Made by a program: the position numbers and the translations under genes. DNA of 64,000 nt from Hallella colorans (GTDB lineage Bacteria; Bacteroidota; Bacteroidia; Bacteroidales; Bacteroidaceae): assembly GCF_003096815.1 (NCBI RefSeq), contig NZ_QENY01000003.1, forward strand, positions 124,001-188,000, in the 5' to 3' direction. Shown in pieces: positions 36,786-46,037 of the stretch (its first letter is position 1; each line of letters opens with the position of its first letter). Below the pieces are notes generated by a model. The model was not told the origin of the DNA and searched no databases. It worked only from the letters and a program-made list of their open reading frames with translations.

Positions 36786-38009
36786 ATGGAAAGAAGAGTC
36801 GTAATTACAGGTATGGGTATTTGGTCATGCCTTGGTACTGACCTAGAAACGGTCAAGAATTCATTATATAATGGAAAATCAGGTATAGGCGTACAGCCCG
36901 AACGTTTAACATATGGTTACCGTTCTGCGTTGACTGGCATTGTTGAGGAACCTGTCATAACAAAGAAGATGCTTGACCGTCATACACGCGCAGGAATGTC
37001 AGAAGAGGCAAAATATGCTTACATGTCTAGTCTGCAAGCATTTAATCAAGCTAAAATTTCTGATGAGTATTTGCTAAACAATGAAGTTGGATGTATTTTT
37101 GGCAATGATTCTTCTGCAAAACCTGTGATTGAAGCTTCGAAAATTATGGATGAGAAGCATGATTCTGCCATGTTGGGCTATGGTATTATCTTTCAGTCTA
37201 TGAATTCCACAGTTAATATGAATCTCAGTACAATTTTCCACCTTAGAGGAGTTAACTTTACTGTTAGTTCAGCTTGTGCAAGTGGAAGTCATTCCATTGG
37301 CCTAGGTTTTATGATGATAAAGCAAGGTTTACAAGATATTGTATTATGTGGGGGTGCTCAGGAAACCAATTATTATTCTATGGCTTCCTTTGACGCGCTC
37401 GGTGCGTTTTCTATTCGTATGGACGAGCCGACAAAAGCGAGTCGTCCTTTTGACCGTGACTGAGATGGTCTGATACCAAGCGGTGGTGCTGCCTCTTTGG
37501 TTTTGGAAGAGTATGAGCATGCTAAGGCTCGTGGTGCTAATATTCTTGCAGAAGTCGTTGGCTATGGTTTTTCAAGCAATGGTGGCGGTATCAGTCAGCC
37601 GTCTGATGATGGTAGTGTTATAGCCATGACTCGTGCGCTCAATATGGCAGGAATAAAGGAAGACGATATTGATTATATCAATGCTCATGCAACCAGCACT
37701 CATCAAGGCGACATGTATGAAGCGATAGCTCTCAACCGTATGTTCAAAGGAAAACACGCTCTGATTTCATCGACTAAAGGTATGACAGGACATGAATGTT
37801 GGATGGCAGGAGCCTCTGAGATTGTTTACAGCACTTTGATGCTGCAAAACAACTTTGTGGCTCCTAATGTCAACTTCGAAAATCCTGATGAATACTCGGA
37901 GAGATTGAACATTGCAACCAAGACTGTAGATAAAGAAATAAATACGGTGTTGAGTAACAGTTTTGGGTTCGGAGGCACAAACTCTGCATTGGTTATCAAA
38001 AGAATATAA
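36786..38009 (+). pseudogene. FabF-like 3-oxoacyl-ACP synthase with one in-frame TGA (KS1)
   Basis: Reading through, this is a 407-residue ketosynthase. The active-site Cys164 lies in SSACASGSHS, the two histidines in NAHATSTHQGD and STKGMTGHECWMAG, and the end is NSFGFGGTNSALV. Codon 226 (37461-37463) is TGA, in the context FDRD-stop-DGLIPSGGA, where KS enzymes have Arg (FDRDRDG). A single C-to-T change of CGA would cause it, and the frame is otherwise intact. Translation would give a 225-residue piece with the Cys but without the histidines. TGA ends other genes here, so recoding is unlikely. A sequencing error or a recent mutation fits best. Confidence 0.88.
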
Positions 38010-38030
38010 ATTACTTTTAAATAAATAATT

Positions 38031-38552
38031 ATGAAGCATATATTGTTTGTGATTGCTGCATGTCTGGTTTGTCTTAACGCTTTAGCAGGCAGCGACATCA
38101 AGGTAAAAAGTGGAAAATCTGTTGTTGTCAAGGAAAATGCAAACGCAGTAATAGTTTTCGATTTCTCAAATGCTCGTTGGGAACAAAAGGAGAGTTTCAA
38201 GGATTGGAGTGGAACTGATTACGAAAAACGAGTCAATGTGGCCTCAGAATGCTTTGTAAACTCTTTTAATGAGAACACCAAAGGGTTAAAATTGGTTACA
38301 AACAAAGATCTAGCCGAATACTCGATTATTTTTAAAGTGACAAATTTAGAAAAGCACCAAGCTTTTACAGGTATGTGGGGGCAAGGCAAGATTTCTGTAA
38401 CGGGAACCATTGATATTTTAAACATCAAAACCCAGGAACAAGTGTGTTCTATATTTATTGACGGATATGGCGCTTCGAAGGACTATAACGTCACTGATGG
38501 CATAGGTAAATGTTTCAAGGCGTTAGGAAAAGATATGACTAAGTTAAAATAA
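38031..38552 (+). CDS. Secreted protein of unknown function, paired member 1
   Basis: A 173-residue protein with a signal peptide (MKHILFVIAACLVCLNALAG). The mature part contains VVVKENANAVIVFDFSNARW, IIFKVTNLEK near residue 103, and GMWGQGKISVTGTIDI, which suggests beta strands. The end reads DGIGKCFKALGKDM. The next gene has a similar size, signal and end (YEDAAKKIASFILKCFK), so the two may be distant paralogues. I recognise no family. Its place between the KS and the methyltransferase suggests an envelope role in this pathway, but G+C is lower here than in the cluster core. Confidence 0.75.
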   Translation: MKHILFVIAACLVCLNALAGSDIKVKSGKSVVVKENANAVIVFDFSNARWEQKESFKDWSGTDYEKRVNVASECFVNSFNENTKGLKLVTNKDLAEYSIIFKVTNLEKHQAFTGMWGQGKISVTGTIDILNIKTQEQVCSIFIDGYGASKDYNVTDGIGKCFKALGKDMTKLK

Positions 38553-38575
38553 ATACAACAATATTACTAAGCAAA

Positions 38576-39103
38576 ATGAAAAAAATAGCATTAATTTTGA
38601 TGGCGATAATGGTCACGTTAACCACAGACGCACAGAAAATATTAGACGGCTCAATACCTTCTTTAAAAGGAGAAGGTAAAATTAATCTTAAAATTGATTT
38701 TTCAGAAACGAAAATCGACGATAAATCAATTGCAGATTGGTTAGAATACCGTCAAGCTACTCAGCCTAAATATGATGCCCAAAAAGAGTTGGAGAACGAG
38801 CTTAAACCTGTTGTTCAAGAGAAAATTTTAAAGAACTTGAATAACAAATTATCTAAAAAAGGAGCCTTTGTTACAATTAATACCAATGCAAAATATACTT
38901 TATCAGTAAAACCCATTAGTGTTTCTAAAAAAGGCGATAACACGAATGAATGCTACATATTGGACGAGGATGGCAATGCTCTTGTAAAATTTCAGATTTC
39001 TGGTTCTGGTGGTCATTGGGGGAGTATGAGCAATTTGTGGGGTGACGGCTATGAAGATGCCGCAAAAAAAATAGCTTCTTTTATATTAAAATGCTTTAAA
39101 TAA
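38576..39103 (+). CDS. Secreted protein of unknown function, paired member 2
   Basis: A 175-residue protein with a signal peptide (MKKIALILMAIMVTLTTDAQ). The mature region has a charged helix (YDAQKELENELKPVVQEKIL) and beta segments (YTLSVKPISVSKKGD; ALVKFQISGSGGHWG), then WGDGYEDAAKKIASF. It resembles the preceding protein in plan. The region is very AT-rich: I count 13 G+C in the 60 bases from 38821. The methyltransferase gene follows after 6 bases, so it is in the operon. The function is unknown. Confidence 0.72.
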   Translation: MKKIALILMAIMVTLTTDAQKILDGSIPSLKGEGKINLKIDFSETKIDDKSIADWLEYRQATQPKYDAQKELENELKPVVQEKILKNLNNKLSKKGAFVTINTNAKYTLSVKPISVSKKGDNTNECYILDEDGNALVKFQISGSGGHWGSMSNLWGDGYEDAAKKIASFILKCFK

Positions 39104-39109
39104 GATAGT

Positions 39110-40204
39110 ATGAATCTTTTTAAATCTGAAAGCGATAGATATACAAAAGAGCAACTTTCCGCTCGTGAAGCTCAACGCCAGGCTGAGTTTATCGCTTGGG
39201 GACCTGTCATTTTTCAGGTTTCCCGACTTATGGTAAAATGGGGAATATTGGATGAACTGCGTGATAGTACTGATGGACTTACTTTAATAGAGTTGCAACA
39301 GAAAACAAAATTGTCGGAGTATGTTCTTAAGATATTATTGGAGGCATCACTCAGTGCTGGTACTGTTTTAATAGACAAGAAAACAGACAAGTACTATATT
39401 TCCAAGACTGGATGGTTCTTGCTCAACGATCCTGCCACACGAGTCAACATCGACTTTAATCATGATGTGAATTATCGTGGAATGTTCTATCTTGACGAAG
39501 CTCTGAAAGAAGGTAAGCCTGCAGGCTTGAAAACACTTGGTGAATGGCCTACTATTTATGAGGGACTTTCAAAACTCGCTCCACAGGTACAGCAGAGTTG
39601 GTTTGGTTTTGATCATTTCTATAGCGATCATTCTTTTGATACAGCTTTGAATATTGTTTTTGGTAAAAAAACTAAGCACTTGATGGATGTCGGTGGTAAT
39701 ACTGGACGTTTTGCGCTTCGTTGTGTAAACTATGATAAAGATGTAAACGTTACAATCGTAGATCTTCCTGGACAAATCGGCATGATGAAGAAAAATGTAG
39801 AGGGGCTAACGGGTGCAGACAGAATAGAAGGCTACCCAACCAATATTCTTGAAGTAGAAAATGAGTTGCCGACAGGAAAATGGGATGCCATTTGGATGAG
39901 CCAGTTCTTGGACTGTTTTTCCGAAGAAGAAATATATAGCATTCTTGCCCGTACTGCAAAGGTGATGAACGAGAATACCACCTTATATATAATGGAAACC
40001 TTCTGGGATCGCCAAAAATATGAACCAGCATCGCTCTGCTTGACTATGACAAGTGTTTATTTTACGGTAATGGCAAATGGAAATAGCAAGATGTATCATT
40101 CTGATGACATGATAAAGCAAATTGAACGTGCCGGATTGAAAGTTGTGGCTACTCATGATGGTATAGGGCAAGGACATACAATATTAGAAGTAAAACTTAA
40201 ATAA
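39110..40204 (+). CDS. SAM-dependent O-methyltransferase (polyene cluster)
   Basis: The 364-residue protein has an N-terminal winged-helix dimerisation domain (QVSRLMVKWGILDELRD; LIELQQKTKLSEYVLKILLE) and a Rossmann methyltransferase domain. The SAM motif is LMDVGGNTGRFALR near residue 186, followed by VTIVDLPGQIGMM and WMSQFLDCFSEEE. The plan is that of family 2 O-methyltransferases. In aryl-polyene and flexirubin clusters such an enzyme methylates the aromatic head group, and that is the likely role here. Confidence 0.85.
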   Translation: MNLFKSESDRYTKEQLSAREAQRQAEFIAWGPVIFQVSRLMVKWGILDELRDSTDGLTLIELQQKTKLSEYVLKILLEASLSAGTVLIDKKTDKYYISKTGWFLLNDPATRVNIDFNHDVNYRGMFYLDEALKEGKPAGLKTLGEWPTIYEGLSKLAPQVQQSWFGFDHFYSDHSFDTALNIVFGKKTKHLMDVGGNTGRFALRCVNYDKDVNVTIVDLPGQIGMMKKNVEGLTGADRIEGYPTNILEVENELPTGKWDAIWMSQFLDCFSEEEIYSILARTAKVMNENTTLYIMETFWDRQKYEPASLCLTMTSVYFTVMANGNSKMYHSDDMIKQIERAGLKVVATHDGIGQGHTILEVKLK

Positions 40205-40218
40205 TTAGATAAATAAAA

Positions 40219-40461
40219 ATGGAAAGAAAAGTAATTGAAGAGAAAGTAAGAAATTTCCTCATTGAGGATTTGGAAATTGAGGAAGAGAAGATTGCACCAG
40301 AAGCAAAGTTAAAGGACGATCTTGGTATTGATAGTCTTGACTTCGTTGATATTGTTGTTATCGTGGAGAAGAACTTTGGTTTCAAGATTAAGCCTGAGGA
40401 AATGCAGGGGGTTGTAACCCTTAGCCAGTTCTGCGACTATATTGAGAGCAAGGTAGGCTAA
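40219..40461 (+). CDS. Acyl carrier protein 1
   Basis: An 80-residue acidic carrier protein. LGIDSLDFVDIVV places the phosphopantetheine site at Ser39. It lies between the methyltransferase and an acyltransferase. The cluster contains two more carrier proteins. No phosphopantetheinyl transferase is in the cluster, so a chromosomal one must act on it. Confidence 0.93.
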   Translation: MERKVIEEKVRNFLIEDLEIEEEKIAPEAKLKDDLGIDSLDFVDIVVIVEKNFGFKIKPEEMQGVVTLSQFCDYIESKVG

Positions 40462-41331
40462 GTGAAGAATACGACATTCGGCAGTGCTTGGATGCATCGC
40501 CAATTAGTCAACTCTTTAAGAGTGCTGGATGTGCGGGCACTGTACCTCTTTTCCACCCTCTTTATCATGCCAGTATGTCTGCTTCTCAATACCAATCATA
40601 GTCGTACAATGGCATATCGCTATTTTCGCAAGCGGTTGGGGTATAGCAGATTTCGTGCAGCATGGTGTACTTATCGAAACCATTGCTTGTTTGGTACGGT
40701 GGTCATCGACCGATTCGCCATGTTTGCTGGCAGAAAGTTTGACTTGAAGATAGAAGGCTACGAGAACTTCTCACGCTTGGCAGTACAGGAGAATGGGTTC
40801 ATGATACTCAGTTCTCACATAGGTTGCTATGAAGTAGCAGGTTTTTCTTTAGTTGCTAAGACCAAGCGTTTCAATGCCTTAGTCTTTGGTGGCGAGAAAA
40901 CAATTGTGATGGAAGGACGTAGGGAAAAATTGGGAAATAACAATATCCGCATGATTCCTGTCATGCCAGACATGAGTCATCTCTTCTTGGTTAATGAAGC
41001 ACTGAGCAACCAGGAGATTGTCAGTATGCCAGCCGATCGCATTGTAGGGTCGGCAAAGACATTGACTGTCAACTTCCTTGGAGCTAAAGCTCGTCTTCCG
41101 ATGGGGCCGTTCTCTGTAGCGACGATGAGAGAACTGAAAGTCATAGCTGTCAATGTTATGAAGACCTCGTTCAAGGGATATACGGTATTCGTTTCTCCTC
41201 TCTTTTACGATAAAGAAGCCTCTCGTAAAGTACAAATACAGCAATTGGCTGAGAGCTATGCGACAGAACTAGAAAAACGAGTGCGCCAATTTCCTACACA
41301 ATGGTATAACTTTTATGATTTCTGGTCATAA
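40462..41331 (+). CDS. LpxL/HtrB-like lipid acyltransferase
   Basis: A 289-residue protein of the lauroyl-acyltransferase type. The catalytic HX4E motif is SHIGCYEV near residue 113, and a membrane-associated segment lies near residues 25-45 (LYLFSTLFIMPVCLLL). GTG 40462 follows the ACP stop directly; ATG 40492 is a possible alternative. Such enzymes in aryl-polyene clusters are thought to attach an acyl chain to the lipid anchor of the pigment. Contact with the ACP encoded just upstream is likely. Confidence 0.85.
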   Translation: MKNTTFGSAWMHRQLVNSLRVLDVRALYLFSTLFIMPVCLLLNTNHSRTMAYRYFRKRLGYSRFRAAWCTYRNHCLFGTVVIDRFAMFAGRKFDLKIEGYENFSRLAVQENGFMILSSHIGCYEVAGFSLVAKTKRFNALVFGGEKTIVMEGRREKLGNNNIRMIPVMPDMSHLFLVNEALSNQEIVSMPADRIVGSAKTLTVNFLGAKARLPMGPFSVATMRELKVIAVNVMKTSFKGYTVFVSPLFYDKEASRKVQIQQLAESYATELEKRVRQFPTQWYNFYDFWS

Positions 41332-41348
41332 TGTTATTTTAAAGAAAT

Positions 41349-41819
41349 ATGATAGAATTTGATGCAGAGAATCCAACGGAACAAGATCTTCGTCAGATAG
41401 ATATTCATGAGTTGTTGCCTCAGCAAGAACCTTTCGTCATGATAGGTACGCTGACGCATTTCGACAGAACGCTTACCGTGACGGAGACAGAGGTGAAGGC
41501 GAATAATATCTTCGTGGACAATGGACACTTCACCGCTTCAGGATTGATGGAGAATATAGCACAGACCTGCGCAGCTCGCATTGGCTATGTCAATAAGTAC
41601 ATCTTGAAGAAAGGTATTCAGTTGGGATTTATCGGAGCCGTTCGCAACTTTGAGGTGGTGGAACTACCTCAGGTAGGCTCTTTATTGACCACTCGTGTGG
41701 ACGTGAAAGAAGAGGTATTCGGTATGACTTTGGCAGAGGCCACCATCGAATGTGCAGGTAAGACATTTGTGACGACGGAGATGAAAATCGCAGTCAAGGA
41801 AATGGAGAACAATGAGTGA
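41349..41819 (+). CDS. Hotdog-fold 3-hydroxyacyl-ACP dehydratase (DH1)
   Basis: The 156-residue protein has the FabZ-like start ELLPQQEPFVMIGTL near residue 22 and the active-site helix NGHFTASGLMENIAQ near 55-72. His and Glu stand where the FabZ dyad is. Chains of this aryl-polyene type dehydrate the 3-hydroxyacyl intermediate in each round, leaving conjugated double bonds. A second dehydratase-like protein is encoded at 47391-47789. The thioesterase gene follows after 9 bases. Confidence 0.85.
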   Translation: MIEFDAENPTEQDLRQIDIHELLPQQEPFVMIGTLTHFDRTLTVTETEVKANNIFVDNGHFTASGLMENIAQTCAARIGYVNKYILKKGIQLGFIGAVRNFEVVELPQVGSLLTTRVDVKEEVFGMTLAEATIECAGKTFVTTEMKIAVKEMENNE

Positions 41820-41828
41820 CAAGAAAGC

Positions 41829-42257
41829 ATGAATGAACTAAAGGTGTCCAAGATATTTAACATTCGTTTTAGCGAGGTAGATTCCATGAATGTAGTATGG
41901 CATGGTTCATATCCACTCTATTTCGAAGATGCCCGAGAGGCATTTGGCAAGAAATATGGATTGGAATATATGAGTTTCTTCGACCACGGATATTTCGCAC
42001 CGTTGGTGGAACTTACTTTCCATTACAAGAAGCCCATCAAGTATGGGATGTGTCCTCGTATCGACATAATCTATCGGCCAACAGAAGCGGCAAAGATAGT
42101 CTTCGACTATGAAATCCATGACCCTAAGGATGAGAGTCTGATTGCAATGGGACATTCCGTACAGGTGTTTATGGACTTGAATTACCAACTGGTATGGGAT
42201 AATCCTCCTTTCTATCAAGAATGGAAGAAACATTGGGGAGTGATAAGTGAAGAGTGA
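41829..42257 (+). CDS. 4HBT-type acyl thioesterase
   Basis: A 142-residue hotdog protein of the YbgC/4-hydroxybenzoyl-CoA thioesterase type. The motif FSEVDSMNVVWHGSYPLYFE near residue 14 has the family aspartate and the HxxY/N group, followed by EDAREAF. It probably hydrolyses or edits acyl-ACP intermediates. The gene for the next ketosynthase starts close to its stop. Confidence 0.87.
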   Translation: MNELKVSKIFNIRFSEVDSMNVVWHGSYPLYFEDAREAFGKKYGLEYMSFFDHGYFAPLVELTFHYKKPIKYGMCPRIDIIYRPTEAAKIVFDYEIHDPKDESLIAMGHSVQVFMDLNYQLVWDNPPFYQEWKKHWGVISEE

Positions 42258-42273
42258 AGAATTCAGTGGTTGT

Positions 42274-43944
42274 ATGGCATACGTTTTAGCAGATAATATC
42301 ATTTCACCATTAGGTGAGACTTCTGAGGAGAATTACTTGGCGGTCAAGGCTGGCAAGTCGGGCATCCATGCCTATGCCAAGGGCAGTCATGGTATTCCAG
42401 ACGGCTTTGTTGCCTCATTGATGTCACTTGATTTTGAGGAACTGGTCATTAATTCTGCAAAGAAGGCTATTGGAGCTTCTCACGTAGACGTAGCTCACGA
42501 AAAGGTGGTATTGATTCTAAGTTCTACCAAGGGGGCCATTGAAAGATTGGGAAAGGTGGATGACGAGGACATCGAATTAGGTACGTTAGCAGAACGTATA
42601 GCGCAGCAATTAGGCATCTTGACTAAGCCATTCGTGGTTTGCAATGCCTGTATTTCTGGCCTGTCTGCCTTGATACTTGCCTCCCGCTTGTTGTCGGCAG
42701 AGAAATATGACTATGCTGTCGTCTGTGGTTGTGACTGTCCTGATCGTTTTATCGTATCTGGTTTCCAGTCGCTCAAGGCTTTGTCTACAGAACCATGTCG
42801 TCCTTTTGACATAGAACGCTTTGGGCTGAACCTTGGAGAAGCTGTGGCAACTATAGTTCTTGCCAAGAATGCCCCAAGACTGGACGGTGAGTGTGTATGG
42901 CAAATCGGTCATGGTTTTGTTAGAAACGACGCTTTTCACATCAGTGCACCTTCCAAAACCAGCGAGGGACTATATCAAGCTTTATCGCAAACCATGTTAG
43001 GAGTAGATAAAAGTTGGTTGGCATTTGTGAATGCGCATGGTACAGCCACATTGTTTAATGACCAAATGGAATCCATCGCTATCCAGCGTGCTGGTTTGTC
43101 GGAAATTCCTACAGATGCTTTGAAAGGTTACTTCGGACATACTTTGGGAGCTGCAGGAGTATTGGAAACCATCTTGAGTATGAAGGCTGTAGATGATCAT
43201 ACCATAATCGGTACGCTCGGATATGAGGAGTTAGGCGTATCGGGCAAGGTGAATGTTTCTGCGGAAAATCGACCTACCGACAAGAAAACATTCGTCAAGA
43301 TGTTGTCAGGATTTGGAGGATGTAATGCCACTATGTTGGCGAGTAAGAGCTCTGCTACATTTAGGGAAGAAAAACCTTCCATAAAGGCTTTTGTCATAAC
43401 ACATCGGGTGTCTATCTCCACCAAGGGTGTCATTGTGGATGGAACGCCACTTTCTATAGAACAAGGTGGTAATGGACTACTGACAAACATCTATAAGCAG
43501 AAGATTGGTGAATATCCTAAGTATTATAAGATGGATGGGCTCTGTCGATTAGGCTTTGTGGCTTCTGAGTTACTTCTGCAAGCAGAGGGAAATGTGAGAT
43601 TTAAGGAATGCTATGATAGAGCTATTGTGCTCTTCAATCGTTCTTCTTCCATATTTTCTGATAAAAAGTTTTTGGAGTCAATACAGAACAAAGAAAACTA
43701 TTTTCCAAGTCCATCGGTGTTTGTCTATACGTTGCCAAATATCGTGACTGGTGAGATTGCCATCCGTAACCACTATCATGGCGAGACCTCTTTTTATATT
43801 TTGCCATCGAAGGACGAAAGGCAGATGAATGAAGTCTTGGAGACGATGTTCATGGACACTCAAAGCAAAAGTGTACTGACTGGATGGATAGACTATGAGG
43901 ATGGGGAACACTTTGAGGCAGACCTTATGCTCATAGAAATTTAA
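42274..43944 (+). CDS. Ketosynthase with degenerate C-terminal KS-like domain (KS2)
   Basis: The ATG at 42274 gives 556 residues; a GTG at 42247 overlapping the thioesterase gene would give 565. The first 380 residues form a ketosynthase: CNACISGLSALI (active Cys), NAHGTATLFND and GYFGHTLGAAG (two His). About 180 more residues follow. They contain PSPSVFVYTLPNIVTGEIAI, which resembles the ketoacyl-synt_2 (PF13723) domain, without a catalytic Cys. In proteobacterial aryl-polyene clusters a comparable domain is a separate small protein. It may serve as a chain-length or heterodimer partner. A carrier protein follows. Confidence 0.85.
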   Translation: MAYVLADNIISPLGETSEENYLAVKAGKSGIHAYAKGSHGIPDGFVASLMSLDFEELVINSAKKAIGASHVDVAHEKVVLILSSTKGAIERLGKVDDEDIELGTLAERIAQQLGILTKPFVVCNACISGLSALILASRLLSAEKYDYAVVCGCDCPDRFIVSGFQSLKALSTEPCRPFDIERFGLNLGEAVATIVLAKNAPRLDGECVWQIGHGFVRNDAFHISAPSKTSEGLYQALSQTMLGVDKSWLAFVNAHGTATLFNDQMESIAIQRAGLSEIPTDALKGYFGHTLGAAGVLETILSMKAVDDHTIIGTLGYEELGVSGKVNVSAENRPTDKKTFVKMLSGFGGCNATMLASKSSATFREEKPSIKAFVITHRVSISTKGVIVDGTPLSIEQGGNGLLTNIYKQKIGEYPKYYKMDGLCRLGFVASELLLQAEGNVRFKECYDRAIVLFNRSSSIFSDKKFLESIQNKENYFPSPSVFVYTLPNIVTGEIAIRNHYHGETSFYILPSKDERQMNEVLETMFMDTQSKSVLTGWIDYEDGEHFEADLMLIEI

Positions 43945-43988
43945 AAAACAGACATAGAAAATCATTTGATAAAATAAAGAATAAGACA

Positions 43989-44246
43989 ATGGTAGAATTG
44001 ATAAAAGAATTGAAGGAAGAAATCATTGAGGTATTGAATCTTGAGGATATGACAGTAGAAGACATTGACGAGAACGATGCTCTCTTTGGTGAAGGCTTGG
44101 GATTGGACTCTATTGATGCTTTGGAGTTGATTGTCATGCTGGAAAAAAAATACGGCATTAAGTTGGCTAATCCTGCTGCTGGTAAGGAAATTTTTAAGAG
44201 TGTGGCAACCATCGCTGACTATGTAAGCAAGAATAGAAAGAAATAA
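43989..44246 (+). CDS. Acyl carrier protein 2
   Basis: An 85-residue acidic protein with the phosphopantetheine site Ser41 in LGLDSIDALELIV. It is encoded between KS2 and KS3, the usual place for the carrier that holds the growing polyene. Confidence 0.93.
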   Translation: MVELIKELKEEIIEVLNLEDMTVEDIDENDALFGEGLGLDSIDALELIVMLEKKYGIKLANPAAGKEIFKSVATIADYVSKNRKK

Positions 44247-44258
44247 AGTTTTGGTAAG

Positions 44259-46037
44259 ATGAATATCGCAATTACTGGTGAAGGTATTGTTTCTGCAATT
44301 GGTCTGAACAAGCAGGAGGTTTTACAGTCCTTGCAGGAAGGTCGGACGGGTATAGGAGAGATGAAATATCTCCAGTCTGTCCACCATGAACTGCCAGTTG
44401 GGGAGGTAGACTTGTCGAATGAGCAGATTAAAGAGATGCTGGGCATCCCATCGAGGCAGATGATGAGTCGCACATCGTTGATGGGCATGTTAGCTATCGA
44501 CCAGGCCTTGAAGGAGGCGCATGTGGATGTTGCAAACATGAAGGCAAGAAAGCCAGATGGTAAACCTTTGCGTATCGTACTCGTGTCAGGTACGACAGTG
44601 GGCGGTATGGACATTACCGAATTATGTTTCGATCAATTAGAGAACCTGACTAACGTTGAGTTCTTGCAGCATCATGATTGCGGCAAGTGTACTCAACAGA
44701 TGGCTGATCACTTTGGTATCTTTGATGAGGTGACCACCTTGTCGACGGCTTGTTCTTCAGCAGCTAATGCCATCATGTTGGGTGCTCGTTTGCTCAAGGC
44801 TGGTGAGGCTGACTTAGTGGTGGCAGGTGGTACGGAGGCCCTTTCTCGTTTCCATCTCAATGGCTTCAATTCCTTGATGATTCTCGATCATGAGCCGTGT
44901 CGCCCTTTTGATACGACCCGTGCAGGCTTGAATCTCGGAGAAGGTGCAGCCTTTCTCGTCTTGGAATCGGAAGAAATGGCACAACTGAGAAAAGTCACCC
45001 CTCATGCTTATCTTACGGGATATGGCAATGCCTGTGATGCTTTCCATCAGACTGCATCCTCGGAAAATGGCGAGGGAGCATATCTTGCGATGACTGAGGC
45101 TTTGGCGATGGCGCATCTCTCGGCAAAGGACATCCAATATGTCAATGCGCATGGCACGGGTACTCCTAATAATGACCAAAGCGAGAGCGTCTCACTGAAA
45201 CGAGTATTCGGTGACGAGATGCCTATGGTATCAAGTACCAAATCATTTACTGGTCATACCACCAGTGCCTCTGGAAGCATAGAAACAGTCATTTGCATCC
45301 TTGCCATGCAGCATCATTTCGTGCCAGCCAACTTAGGATGGAAAAATCCTATGGAGAATGGTATTCTTCCAACGATGGGAACTCAAAATGTAGACTTAGA
45401 GAATGTGCTCTGCAATTCCTTTGGTTTCGGTGGAAACGACTCTTCATTGGTCATATCTTTGCATCCAAAGGAGAGCACAAGCACTATAATGAGGGATGCT
45501 AAGATAGAGGTACTTTCCAAAGTGGAAATAACTTCTGAGGAACAGTTAATGGATATTCGCAAATATGTTAAACCATTAGAGGCTCGCCGCATGGGAAAAA
45601 TCATGAAAAGTTCTCTTCTTTCTTCCTTGGAGGCCTTGCAACAAGCTGGTATTGAAGTGCCAGATTCCATTATCACTGGTACGGCGTATGGGTGTTTGGA
45701 GAACAGCGAACGCCTCATGGAGCAAATCAAGGAAGAAGGTGAGGGTATGTTGAAACCTACCTTTTTCATGCAGAGTACTCACAATACGATAGGCAGCAAT
45801 ATCGCCATCAAGACACATTGCCATGGCTATAATGTCACTTATACCCAAGAAAGTCATTCTTTGGAGTGGGCTATTCGAGACGCAGAGTTGCTCTTGAGAA
45901 GCGGAAAGGTGAAAAACGTATTGGTGGGATGCCATGATGAGAGCACGTCTCTCTTCAACACTCTGTTGAAAAAGGTTGGCGAGAAACCACTACCTTCAGT
46001 ACATTCTGTAGCCATGGTGTTGTCATGTGGAGAGTAA
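44259..46037 (+). CDS. Ketosynthase fused to a ketoacyl-synt_2-like domain (KS3)
   Basis: The 592-residue protein has a complete ketosynthase domain: STACSSAANAIM (Cys165), NAHGTGTPNND and STKSFTGHTTSASG, ending NSFGFGGNDSSLVI near residue 405. The extra 180 residues begin IEVLSKVEITSEEQLMDIRK and continue KPLEARRMGKIMKSSLLSSL, IITGTAYGCLENSERLMEQI and STHNTIGSNIAI. This is the layout of PF13723. KS2 has the same architecture in a more degenerate form, so the two may work as a condensing/chain-length pair. The next gene overlaps its end by 13 bases. Confidence 0.88.
   Translation: MNIAITGEGIVSAIGLNKQEVLQSLQEGRTGIGEMKYLQSVHHELPVGEVDLSNEQIKEMLGIPSRQMMSRTSLMGMLAIDQALKEAHVDVANMKARKPDGKPLRIVLVSGTTVGGMDITELCFDQLENLTNVEFLQHHDCGKCTQQMADHFGIFDEVTTLSTACSSAANAIMLGARLLKAGEADLVVAGGTEALSRFHLNGFNSLMILDHEPCRPFDTTRAGLNLGEGAAFLVLESEEMAQLRKVTPHAYLTGYGNACDAFHQTASSENGEGAYLAMTEALAMAHLSAKDIQYVNAHGTGTPNNDQSESVSLKRVFGDEMPMVSSTKSFTGHTTSASGSIETVICILAMQHHFVPANLGWKNPMENGILPTMGTQNVDLENVLCNSFGFGGNDSSLVISLHPKESTSTIMRDAKIEVLSKVEITSEEQLMDIRKYVKPLEARRMGKIMKSSLLSSLEALQQAGIEVPDSIITGTAYGCLENSERLMEQIKEEGEGMLKPTFFMQSTHNTIGSNIAIKTHCHGYNVTYTQESHSLEWAIRDAELLLRSGKVKNVLVGCHDESTSLFNTLLKKVGEKPLPSVHSVAMVLSCGE

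Noticed and set aside
37461-37463. TGA as selenocysteine or reassigned codon in KS1
   Set aside because: Family members have Arg here, not Cys, and TGA ends other genes such as lipA, so a mutation or error is simpler.
40462-41331. The LpxL-like protein as the housekeeping lipid A acyltransferase
   Set aside because: Its gene abuts an ACP gene within the polyene operon, and such enzymes are a usual part of these clusters.
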